A stretch of 8,501 nt of DNA, from the NCBI GenBank assembly GCA_035649415.1, contig DASRJP010000326.1, forward strand, positions 1 to 8,501. The letters run 5' to 3'. Of this stretch, positions 1 to 5,989 are shown one piece after another. The translations under genes were made by a program, and so were the position numbers. Under the pieces are notes generated by a model. It ran no database searches, had not been told where the DNA came from, and saw nothing but the letters and a program-made list of their open reading frames with translations. Position 1 is the first letter of the stretch, and the number at the start of each line of letters is the position of its first letter. Origin of the DNA: DATKDU01 sp035649415. Lineage in GTDB: Bacteria; Planctomycetota; Planctomycetia; Pirellulales; Pirellulaceae.

Positions 1-877
1 TGAAGGTTGCCGCCGTGCGCGCGGGCTGCGCGATCCGCGCGGCTGGTCGTGCGTCCCCGCGGCTCGCATGCGGCCGGCGGGCTACAAAGCCGTCGGAAGA
101 CAGCGGGCTGGTGGCCGGCTGCTGCGGAACTTCTTCGTGCGCCACTTGCTGGATCAGCGCGCTCGAACCGTCGATTTCATATGCGGCCTGCCGGACCGGC
201 GGAGCAACCAGATCGCGCAGCTCCATCGAGCTGCGGCGGAAAGGGCCTGGATGCGCTGGTTCTTCGTCCCTGGTCGCCAAATCCTGACTGGGCTCCGCTC
301 GAGGCCGCGAACTGGCGCGCGTCCCCCATTGGCCGCCGTCCTCTTTCGCAGTGGCGACCGGCTCAAACGCGGCCGGCGCTTCGCGGCTCACCTGGCTGAC
401 GTGAATCCAGCGAAATTCCCCAGCCGGCGGCGCAATCTTCAGCCACACTTCCCGCTCGCCGTCGGCATTTTCTACTTCCTTCTGGCCGAGCACTTCAACC
501 CGTTCACCCTGCTTGAGCTGCACGCTCGATGCGTGCTCCTTCACCCGCTCGGCCGAGGAGCCGATCCAGGAGGACACGCCGCCAGTGCTCGCTGCCGCCA
601 CGCCCGGCTCGTCGGTCATCGTCAGCGACGCCGCCGGCACCCAGCTATAACTGCCGCTCGGCGGGCGAATGGCAAACCACTCGTCGCGCCGCTCGTAGAC
701 TTCGACCTTCGTGCCGCGGGGGATCGTCTGCGTGGCGTAGCGCGGCTCGGCGGGCGCACAGTAGACGTCCGCCTCCGCGGGGATCACGAACGCCTCAAAC
801 GGGAGCTGCTCGTCCGCCGCGGCACTTGCCGCCGCGCCGATGGCCGTCGCGACGATAAGAAGTCGAAACCGCCACAT
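1..877 (-). CDS. Exported protein with two bacterial SH3 repeats, C-terminus cut by window edge
   Basis: The frame is open from ATG at 877 to the left edge, giving 292 residues with no stop, so the C-terminus lies outside the window. The start has a good ribosome binding site (GGGAGG about 8 bases upstream). Residues 1-21 look like a Sec signal peptide (MWRFRLLIVATAIGAAASAA, then A-D). Two SH3b-like segments follow, about 27-85 and 101-164. They end in parallel motifs, SYSWVPAASL and EFRWIHVSQV, and each carries the G-x-(K/R)-V-E-V strand (GTKVEVYE, GERVEVLG). From about 165 on the chain is Pro/Ala/Arg/Glu-rich and probably disordered. SH3b repeats in exported proteins usually bind cell-wall peptides or mediate protein contacts; no catalytic domain is visible in the part present. 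It lies 178 bases downstream of the phosphatase gene, with its own candidate promoter and a long palindrome between them. The domain call is fairly sure; the specific role is unknown. Confidence 0.8.
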   Translation of the reverse strand, partial: MWRFRLLIVATAIGAAASAAADEQLPFEAFVIPAEADVYCAPAEPRYATQTIPRGTKVEVYERRDEWFAIRPPSGSYSWVPAASLTMTDEPGVAAASTGGVSSWIGSSAERVKEHASSVQLKQGERVEVLGQKEVENADGEREVWLKIAPPAGEFRWIHVSQVSREAPAAFEPVATAKEDGGQWGTRASSRPRAEPSQDLATRDEEPAHPGPFRRSSMELRDLVAPPVRQAAYEIDGSSALIQQVAHEEVPQQPATSPLSSDGFVARRPHASRGDARPAARIAQPARTAATF

Positions 878-907
878 GGAAAAGTCCTCCCGCAGAGCCG
901 GAAATTG

Positions 908-963
908 GTAGTGTCGGCTTTCGCTCCGCGAAAGAACGTGCTTTCGCGGAGCGAAAGCCGACA
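908..963. repeat. GTAG-headed inverted pair of TCC-loop hairpins
   Basis: GTAG at 908-911 is followed by a perfect 23-base inverted repeat, 912-934 against 941-963, around the 6-base centre AACGTG. Each arm is itself a hairpin: CTTTCGC-TCC-GCGAAAG at 918-934 and its mirror at 941-957. The right arm has no GTAG at its own foot, so it looks like a degraded partner of a convergent REP pair (BIME-like). The element lies between the phosphatase stop and the SH3-protein start. It would be in the 5' leader of the SH3 gene if the promoter at 1004-1032 is real. No T-run follows it on either strand, so it is not a standard intrinsic terminator. Confidence 0.85.
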
Positions 964-1003
964 ATGGGCCAAGCGGGCCCACAACCCGGAACTTGGGCGG
1001 GGA

Positions 1004-1032
1004 TTTTTAGTCGATTCGCGCCGATCGCTCAA
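1004..1032 (-). promoter_or_regulatory. Candidate sigma70-type promoter for the SH3-repeat gene
   Basis: Read on the minus strand, TTGAGC (1032-1027) is separated by exactly 17 bases from TAAAAA (1009-1004). Each box matches the consensus at four of six positions. Transcription would start near 997 and give a leader of about 120 bases that contains the 912-963 palindrome. The A/T-rich -10 stands out against the GC-rich surroundings. Planctomycete promoters are poorly characterised, so this is a pattern match only. Confidence 0.35.
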
Positions 1033-1055
1033 GAGAGATGGTGCTAGCATTCGGC

Positions 1056-1940
1056 TCAGTCGCACGACTGCGCCAGCACGGCAACAATCTCTGCCGCCAG
1101 TTCGGCCGTCGCAGCCACGATCAGGCTGGCCCGGTCGGTCAGCCGCTCATACGGCGGCAAACGCTCGCCGTCCGGCCCCACGATGCACCCGCCGGCTTCC
1201 TCAATCGCCAGGCAGGCGGCGAGAAAGCTCTCCGGCGTCAGCCGGCCGCGGACATCGACATGGGCGTCAAGCTGGCCGGTCGCCACCAGGCCAATATCGT
1301 GCGACGACGAGCCGTAGCTGCGGATGGTCTTGGTGGCGGCAAATAGCTCCAGAAGCTGCGGCTGTTTCGGCGAGTGGCTGAGCTGGACCGAGACGGCGGC
1401 CTCGGCGAGCTTCCTCTGGCCACTGGTCGCTAGCCGCTTGTCCCTTCGCCACGCGCCGCAGCCGCGGGCGGCAAAGAGCAGCGGTTCCCAAACGCCGCCA
1501 GCGCTCCCCTGCGGCCCCCACCGGCTGATGTCGCCGATGAAGGCCCACATTTGCCGCGCCAGCTCGAGTGGTCCCTCGGGCGGAAATGCCGAGATGCACA
1601 GCGACGAATAAGCCAGGCCGAGCCGCCAATTGTCCGAGCCATCGACGGGATCGACGACGAGCCGCACTTGCGGCGGCGGCTGACCGAATCGCTCGTCGTC
1701 CCCTTCTTCCGTCGTGAGAATGCCGCTGTCGAAGTATTCCTTCAGCCGCCGGCGCACCAGGCGGTCGATTTCCAAATCGAAGGCCCGCTGAACATCCCCT
1801 TTGGCATTCTGGCCGCTCGTGCGATTGGGATCGGCGGCAAAATGGCGCAGCGCTTGAGCCACTTCCTGGTGCAGAGCGGTGAGAAACGCAGCCAGCTCCT
1901 GGGAGAAACCGGGCGGAACAAAAGCGCTGGCTCCGTTCAC
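1056..1940 (-). CDS. Inositol-monophosphatase-family sugar/nucleotide phosphatase
   Basis: This 294-residue protein has the normal length for the Mg-dependent FIG superfamily (inositol monophosphatase, bisphosphate nucleotidase, archaeal-type FBPase). Motif 1 is DPVDGSDNW at 97-105, with D97 and D100 as expected metal ligands. The upstream acidic motif LTTEEGDD has E78/E79. A GCGAW motif is at 161-165, and the C-terminal motif ends in EEAGG at 247-251. The usual W-D-x-A-A before EAGG reads E237-S238-F-L-A here, so the third metal-binding Asp appears to be Ser, with Glu next to it. The start is GTG at 1940-1938, inside the overlap GTGA with the upstream stop; AGAAGGA lies about 6 bases upstream. 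Translational coupling to the zinc-ribbon gene is likely. Natural substrates could be inositol phosphate, a sugar phosphate or PAP, and the sequence does not decide among them. Family call sure; activity uncertain because of the motif change. Confidence 0.85.
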   Translation of the reverse strand: MNGASAFVPPGFSQELAAFLTALHQEVAQALRHFAADPNRTSGQNAKGDVQRAFDLEIDRLVRRRLKEYFDSGILTTEEGDDERFGQPPPQVRLVVDPVDGSDNWRLGLAYSSLCISAFPPEGPLELARQMWAFIGDISRWGPQGSAGGVWEPLLFAARGCGAWRRDKRLATSGQRKLAEAAVSVQLSHSPKQPQLLELFAATKTIRSYGSSSHDIGLVATGQLDAHVDVRGRLTPESFLAACLAIEEAGGCIVGPDGERLPPYERLTDRASLIVAATAELAAEIVAVLAQSCD

Positions 1941-3571
1941 TCGGCATCCTTCTCGGCAGGCTTATCTTCGTCCGACATGGGCTTGTCGGATTTCGGCTCG
2001 TCGGCCTTCGGCTCCACTGGCTTCGGCTTTTCCGTGGCTGGCTGGTCCGATCGATCGGGGCTCGATTCGGCCTTCTTTGCTTTGTCTTCCGTTTTCGCGT
2101 CCTCGACGTTAGCGGACGCGCCGCCCGTCGTCACGCTGTGTGCGGCGGTAACCGCGATCTCCGCATCCCCCTCGTACCCTTTGGCATTTGCAACGGGATC
2201 ATGGACCACACGGCCCAGCACGATCACCCGATCCCCCGCTTTCCAGGAATCGTTCGGGTCGTCTGCCGTCAGGATCGCAACAAACCTCTCGTCGTCGGTC
2301 GCCTCGACCATCGTCTGGAACCATTCGCCCGCCGGCCCGACATCCTTTACTGTGCCGGCGAGGAGAATCCACGAGCCGCTGCTGGCTGCGTCATCCAGCT
2401 TGATCCGGGCGCGCTGCCGAATCGCGTCGGTCCGTCGCGCGTCGCGGGCCAGCCGCCGCAGGCAGTCATTGAGCGATTGCCGCTGCTCGTCGAACTCGGG
2501 CGATGTGTGGTCCATCTCCAGGACCGCCGTGGTCAGCCGCGCCACGGTGTCGTAGACATACTTCAAGGCCGCATCGACCGCTTCCGTATCTTCACGATTC
2601 ACCGTCTCCAGTGCGTCGATGGAACCGCTCACCCCTTCGATAGCCTGTGCCAGGCGCCGGGCCAATTCAGCCTGCGTCGGCGGGCGACCCTCGCCAAAGT
2701 TGCCGCCGCCCCGGCCTTCGGGCGCTGTTGGCGGCGGCTCCTTCTCTTTTGACTTGTTGTTTTCTAGTTTGGGCTTGATTGCCGACAGCGGATCGTCAAA
2801 CTTCAGCTCCGGCGACTCGCCGGCGGCGGATTTGCCACCGGGCAGATCGACTTCCGCAAACGGGTCATCCTCCGGTTGCTTCTTCCCCTTCTTGCCTTTC
2901 CCTTTGGCCCGTTTCCCCTGCGTTTTGACTTCAGTGTTCGCCGACGCCTTCTCGACATCGCCATTGGCAGTGGCGCCATCCTCCGCCCCTGGCTCCAGGC
3001 CGCCGTTCGCCCCGGCCTGGCCGTCGTCTCCTTCCCCTTGCGTGGCGTCGGCATTCATCGTGTCGAGCTGCGACGGTTCGGTCCCTGGCGGCTCCGTTTG
3101 AGCCCGCAGCTTTGGGGGAACGAGAAATCGCAGGTACTGCACTTTCGAGACCTGCGGGCCAAGATCGCCCACGTCCACGCCAAAGCCCCACCACAGCACG
3201 AGCAAGCCGCCGGCCAGCCCCGCCACGCCGCCGAGGACCACTTTGACGATCTCGCCGATCGCACTTCGTTCCTGCGGCCTCCGCCGCGACACGGTCTTGA
3301 GCTGCGGTCGCGTCCCGACCGTCGCCGGGTCCGGCTCAAACTGCGCCTCGCTAACGGCCACCGCCACCGGCTCGGTCAGCCGATACTCCACGTCCTTCTC
3401 CGCCGCCTCCCCGCGGCTCCCCATGACGACCAGCATCGGCGGCAATTGGATCAGCGCGTCGGAGAGGAAGTACTCTTCCAGACAGAGCGGGCACTGCACC
3501 AGCACGCTGGGCGAGGCGGCGGGCGGAAGCGAGACTTTGTCCCCGCAGCGGGGACAGGAAACAATCGACAT
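1937..3571 (-). CDS. Zinc-ribbon, single-pass membrane protein with C-terminal OB-like domain
   Basis: I do not recognise a named family, but the architecture of this 544-residue protein is clear. Residues 6-30 hold a zinc ribbon, CPRC (6-9) and CPLC (27-30). A hydrophobic helix lies at about 107-129 (VVLGGVAGLAGGLLVLWWGF). A long low-complexity acidic stretch follows (170-300), interrupted by a strongly basic patch at about 218-231 (GKRAKGKGKKGKKQ). Residues 300-395 form a predicted charged helical region, with AELARRLAQAIE at its start. Residues 398-478 (SWILLAGTVKDVG ... DRVIVLGRVV) look like a small beta-barrel of the OB or tRNA-anti-like type. The tail, 489-544, is rich in Lys, Pro, Asp and Glu. 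The ATG at 3571 is supported by GGAGAGG 3 bases upstream. Zinc-ribbon plus membrane-helix proteins are frequent in planctomycetes and mostly uncharacterised. It is probably the first gene of a two-gene operon with the overlapping phosphatase. Confidence 0.85.
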   Translation of the reverse strand: MSIVSCPRCGDKVSLPPAASPSVLVQCPLCLEEYFLSDALIQLPPMLVVMGSRGEAAEKDVEYRLTEPVAVAVSEAQFEPDPATVGTRPQLKTVSRRRPQERSAIGEIVKVVLGGVAGLAGGLLVLWWGFGVDVGDLGPQVSKVQYLRFLVPPKLRAQTEPPGTEPSQLDTMNADATQGEGDDGQAGANGGLEPGAEDGATANGDVEKASANTEVKTQGKRAKGKGKKGKKQPEDDPFAEVDLPGGKSAAGESPELKFDDPLSAIKPKLENNKSKEKEPPPTAPEGRGGGNFGEGRPPTQAELARRLAQAIEGVSGSIDALETVNREDTEAVDAALKYVYDTVARLTTAVLEMDHTSPEFDEQRQSLNDCLRRLARDARRTDAIRQRARIKLDDAASSGSWILLAGTVKDVGPAGEWFQTMVEATDDERFVAILTADDPNDSWKAGDRVIVLGRVVHDPVANAKGYEGDAEIAVTAAHSVTTGGASANVEDAKTEDKAKKAESSPDRSDQPATEKPKPVEPKADEPKSDKPMSDEDKPAEKDAE

Positions 3572-3584
3572 GAACCTCTCCGTC

Positions 3585-3609
3585 GTAGGACAGGTTTCAT
3601 AGCCTGTCC
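3585..3609 (+). repeat. GTAG-headed palindrome beside a ribosome binding site
   Basis: GTAG at 3585-3588 leads straight into the stem GGACAGG (3588-3594), which pairs with CCTGTCC (3603-3609) around TTTCATAG. Sixteen bases, TCGTAGGACAGGTTTC at 3583-3598, are identical to 7197-7212 inside metG. This copy has lost the TCC loop, apparently by drift. On the minus-strand mRNA the hairpin ends 6 bases before the GGAGAGG of the zinc-ribbon gene (3581-3575), so it could affect ribosome access. Confidence 0.75.
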
Positions 3610-3725
3610 AAAATCCCCTTCGGCAACCAATCGGCCAGGCGGCACCTACTCATTGGGGCGTCCGCGAACCAACCTCAGTCTAACCGGCTCCCGCGAAAGA
3701 AGGTAGCTTGAGGGATGTGTGGTCC

Positions 3726-3800
3726 AGGGGTCGGGAGTCGTTTCGGACCAGGGGCCTTTCCACTTGCAGCACGTCCGGCCCGAAACGACTCCCGACCCCT
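3726..3800. repeat. MITE-like inverted repeat with 21-base perfect arms
   Basis: The arm 3726-3746 (begins AGGGGTCGGGAGTCG) is perfectly complementary to 3780-3800 (ends GACTCCCGACCCCT), with a 33-base centre. It lacks the GTAG head and TCC loop of the other palindromes in this window, so it belongs to a different class. It could be a non-autonomous mobile element end pair or a REP variant. No T-run follows it, and it lies upstream of both flanking genes, so a terminator role is unlikely. Confidence 0.8.
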
Positions 3801-3827
3801 TTGGAGTGCCGCCCGTAGCGCCCTCTT

Positions 3828-3857
3828 TTGACAGTCGCCATGCGTCTGCCTGATACT
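3828..3857 (+). promoter_or_regulatory. Candidate sigma70-type promoter for the isochorismatase/ThuA gene
   Basis: A perfect -35 box, TTGACA at 3828-3833, is followed after 18 bases by GATACT at 3852-3857, which matches the -10 consensus at four of six positions. Transcription would begin about 3864, roughly 60 bases before the ATG at 3926. It is the best match in this intergenic region. The weak -10 keeps confidence modest. Confidence 0.4.
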
Positions 3858-3925
3858 GACTGCGTCCAGAAATCCCCATATTTAGTGGTCGCTGCCGCAC
3901 GCCGCGCAACATTGGAAGCCTGTAC

Positions 3926-5548
3926 ATGCTGAAACCCATGATCCATGTGGCCCTGCTGATACTTGCTGCCTCGCCAGCGGCGGAGATTGCCGTCGCCGAC
4001 GATGGCGCTCAGTTGACGCTCATCGCCCGCCAGCGAGTCAAGCAAGACGACGGCAGCTACCGGGTGGAACTCGAGCCGGTCCACTGGGACGCCCGCCAGA
4101 CCGCAATCGTCATTTGCGACATGTGGGACGGGCATTACTGCCGGGCCTCGGAAAGCCGCGTGGCCGAGATGGCGCCTTTCATGAACGACGTGATCTCAGC
4201 CGCCCGCGCCAAAGGCGTGCTGATCATCCACTCTCCTAGCGGCTGCATGGACAAGTACGAGGGAATGCCGCAGCGGAAGCTGGCCCAGGACGCGCCGCCG
4301 GTCGAGACAAAAATCCCGCTGGAGAAATGGTGCTACATCGACAAGTCGCACGAAGGCGAATTGCCGATCGACGACTCGGTGCCGTGTGAGGACGCCGATC
4401 CGCGGCCGGCCGTGCGAATGTTTTCCAAGCAGCACGACGCGATCAAGATCGCTAAAGGCGACGCCATCACCGACAGCGTGGAGGCGTACTATCTGCTCCG
4501 CCAGCGCGGCATCAAAAACCTGATCGTGATGGGTGTCCACACCAACATGTGCGTCCTCGGCCGCCCCTTCGGCATTCGCCAGATGGTCCGCCAGGGGATC
4601 AACGTCGCCCTGATGCGCGACATGACCGACAGCATGTACAACCCGGCCATGAAGCCGATGGTCAACCACTTCCGCGGCACCGAGCTGGTCATCGAGCACA
4701 TCGAAAAGCACTGGTGCCCGACCATCACCAGCACCGACATCACCGGCCGGGCCGCATTCCGGTTCAAGGACGACGTAGGCCGCGACTCCGTCGCGCGCCC
4801 GACCGCCGCGGAGCGACGTCCTACGAGCGGGCGACCGCACGTGGCAATCATCATCGGCGGCAAAGAGCACGATTGCGACAAGAGCCTGGCGAACTTCGCT
4901 CACAAGCTGCGGGACGAGCACGGCTACTACGTCGAGGAGCACGTCGGTCGCGGCGAAGGGGCCGCGTATTCGATTCCGGGGCTCGACGCGCTGACTCAGG
5001 CCGACGTATGCATCCTCTATCTGCGGCGGCGAGCACTTCCCGCGGAGCAGATGGTGCAGTTGAACGAGTACTTTGCATCCGGCAAACCGCTCATCGCGCT
5101 GCGTGCCGCCAGCCACGGCTTTGATGTCGGCGAAAATGCGCCCCGCGAGTTAGTGCAGTGGCCCAACTTTGATGAAATGGTCCTCGGCTGCGACTACCGC
5201 GGCCACACGACGCCCGACCTGGGGACCGAGGTCGCCTACGACGAGACGGCGAAAGACAATCCGCTGCTGGCCGGCGTCGATCGCTCCCCCTGGCACAGCA
5301 CGAGCTGGCTCTACTCGAGCAAGCTCCTCGACTCGAAGGCGGTCGTCCTGCTTACCGGGGCCGTCAAGGACAAGGACGGCAACTTGGCCAACCGCGAGCC
5401 CATCGCCTGGACCCGCACCTACACGGCCCCCGGCGGCAAACCCGCCCGCATCTTCTACACCTCGCTCGGCCACGCCGACGATTTCGCCACGCCGGCATTC
5501 GAGAAGATGCTGGTGAACGCGGTGAAGTGGGCAGTCCATTATGAGTAG
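3926..5548 (+). CDS. Exported isochorismatase-like cysteine hydrolase fused to a ThuA-like domain
   Basis: This 540-residue protein has two domains. Residues 1-24 resemble a signal peptide (MLKPMIHVALLILAASPAAE, cleavage near AVA-DD). Residues about 56-262 form an isochorismatase-like fold. D65 in AIVICDMWDGHYC, K168 in VRMFSKQHD and C209 in GVHTNMCVLGRP fit the Asp-Lys-Cys triad of cysteine hydrolases. Residues 304-540 are ThuA-like, a class-I-glutamine-amidotransferase-type fold: PHVAIIIGG at the start, LIALRAASHGFD in the middle, and YTSLGHADDF followed by MLVNAVKWA at the end. The joining linker (about 276-303) is encoded by a palindromic repeat pair. GGAAG lies 7 bases before the ATG. 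ThuA proteins are linked to sugar (trehalose-type) use, and planctomycetes carry many exported ThuA and isochorismatase-like proteins. A secreted or periplasmic hydrolase is likely, but I cannot name its substrate; true isochorismatase activity should not be assumed. Confidence 0.88.
   Translation: MLKPMIHVALLILAASPAAEIAVADDGAQLTLIARQRVKQDDGSYRVELEPVHWDARQTAIVICDMWDGHYCRASESRVAEMAPFMNDVISAARAKGVLIIHSPSGCMDKYEGMPQRKLAQDAPPVETKIPLEKWCYIDKSHEGELPIDDSVPCEDADPRPAVRMFSKQHDAIKIAKGDAITDSVEAYYLLRQRGIKNLIVMGVHTNMCVLGRPFGIRQMVRQGINVALMRDMTDSMYNPAMKPMVNHFRGTELVIEHIEKHWCPTITSTDITGRAAFRFKDDVGRDSVARPTAAERRPTSGRPHVAIIIGGKEHDCDKSLANFAHKLRDEHGYYVEEHVGRGEGAAYSIPGLDALTQADVCILYLRRRALPAEQMVQLNEYFASGKPLIALRAASHGFDVGENAPRELVQWPNFDEMVLGCDYRGHTTPDLGTEVAYDETAKDNPLLAGVDRSPWHSTSWLYSSKLLDSKAVVLLTGAVKDKDGNLANREPIAWTRTYTAPGGKPARIFYTSLGHADDFATPAFEKMLVNAVKWAVHYE
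4774..4825. repeat. Convergent pair of GTAG palindromes inside the isochorismatase/ThuA linker
   Basis: On the plus strand, GTAG (4775-4778) precedes CGCGAC-TCC-GTCGCG (4781-4795). On the minus strand, GTAG (4824-4821) precedes GTCGC-TCC-GCGGC (4817-4805), with one G-T wobble. CGTAGG (4774-4779) and CCTACG (4820-4825) close the pair, which gives a BIME-like arrangement. The DNA encodes residues about 283-300 in frame without a stop, exactly between the two domains. Confidence 0.75.
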
Positions 5549-5861
5549 AGAAAAGGAATCGCCGCATGATTCGCCAGACAAGACGCCACGCCTCTGGCAG
5601 TTCTCTTTGCGACATCTCGTGCTGGGAATAACGAGCCTTTGCGTTCTGCTGGCCACTGCCCGGTCGCTGGGGTTTCTCTGCACGGCATTGCTCATCGTCG
5701 TCGCCGCGCTTGGGATCGCGGTCGCACTGTTGCGACTTGCCGATCGCACCAAAAATGAAAGGCTGGCTACGGGCGTTCTCTTGTCGTTCTGTGTCTTGGC
5801 GGTCGGCTTTTTGATCGCAGGCTTCGCGTTCACGTCTTATTGGCCAATGGAATCGCCGTAG
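5541..5861 (+). CDS. Small multi-pass membrane protein of unknown function
   Basis: The 106-residue product has a polar N-terminus (MSREKESPHDSPDKTPR) and then WQFSLRHLVLGITSLCVLLA. Amphipathic F-S-L-R-x-L starts of this kind lead into the first membrane helix of many planctomycete membrane proteins. Three hydrophobic segments are visible at about 25-40, 43-64 and 76-98. The ATG lies inside the end of the upstream gene (8-base overlap), and no strong ribosome binding site precedes it, so translation is probably coupled to the isochorismatase/ThuA gene. No catalytic or binding motif can be seen. The three-helix content and clean overlap argue for a real gene rather than a chance frame, but the function is unknown. 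Confidence 0.65.
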   Translation: MSREKESPHDSPDKTPRLWQFSLRHLVLGITSLCVLLATARSLGFLCTALLIVVAALGIAVALLRLADRTKNERLATGVLLSFCVLAVGFLIAGFAFTSYWPMESP

Positions 5862-5979
5862 GGATTGGAGCGAACCGCCAGCCGGTCTTCGCCCTCCCTG
5901 GAAAATGGGGCCTGGGATACAATTTTGCCTTTGGCCCAAGTTCCGCGCCGGTCTGGGGGACCGCCGGGTCTAGTTCATT

Positions 5980-5983
5980 GGAG
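5980..5983 (+). promoter_or_regulatory. Ribosome binding site that decides the metG start
   Basis: GGAG at 5980-5983 lies 6 bases before GTG 5990. That start begins the product with MTARRILVTAALPYANGPIH, the usual start of methionyl-tRNA synthetases. The in-frame ATG at 5840 would add 50 residues that match nothing I know of in the family, and it would overlap the small membrane gene. GTG 5990 is therefore preferred. Confidence 0.7.
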
Positions 5984-5989
5984 TTCGTA

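Larger units (their letters stand above)
3572..3925. other. Divergent intergenic region of 354 bases
   Basis: This gap separates the leftward zinc-ribbon gene from the rightward isochorismatase/ThuA gene. It holds a GTAG-headed palindrome next to the zinc-ribbon ribosome binding site (3585-3609), a 21-base perfect inverted repeat (3726-3800), and a candidate plus-strand promoter (3828-3857). Open frames crossing it on the minus strand lack any recognisable domain, and their translation follows the palindromes, so I do not call genes here. A fragment near 3688-3706 resembles the hairpin arm at 924-940 (GCTCCCGCGAAAGAAGG against GCTCCGCGAAAGAACG). It may be a decayed repeat. Confidence 0.7.

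Noticed and set aside
759..781. GTAG followed by a CTCC-looped stem inside the SH3 gene
   Set aside because: The stem is only about four bases, and the protein it encodes (ADVYCAPAE) is ordinary SH3b sequence, so it is probably chance.
68..1381. Long open frame on the plus strand, 437 residues
   Set aside because: It lies antisense to the SH3-repeat and phosphatase genes. Its translation is Arg/Pro-rich without a domain, and both minus-strand genes have motifs and ribosome binding sites.
1551..2555. Plus-strand frame of 334 residues opposite the zinc-ribbon gene
   Set aside because: Its low-complexity Ser-rich translation mirrors the charged linker and tail of the minus-strand protein. No start signal or domain is seen.
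2876..3706. Plus-strand frame of 276 residues opposite the zinc-ribbon gene
   Set aside because: It is a shadow of the minus-strand gene that ends by running through the intergenic palindromes. No family is recognisable.
3646..4135. Minus-strand frames crossing the divergent intergenic region
   Set aside because: They translate the 3726-3800 inverted repeat and the antisense of the isochorismatase start, with no domain or ribosome binding site.
5918..5923. TACAAT as a -10 box for metG
   Set aside because: It is one mismatch from consensus, but no acceptable -35 box is found at 16-18 bases upstream, so I leave it out as a promoter.
5840..5989. 50-residue N-terminal extension of MetRS from ATG 5840
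   Set aside because: It overlaps the membrane-protein gene and does not resemble MetRS N-termini. GTG 5990 has a well-spaced GGAG and yields the canonical start.
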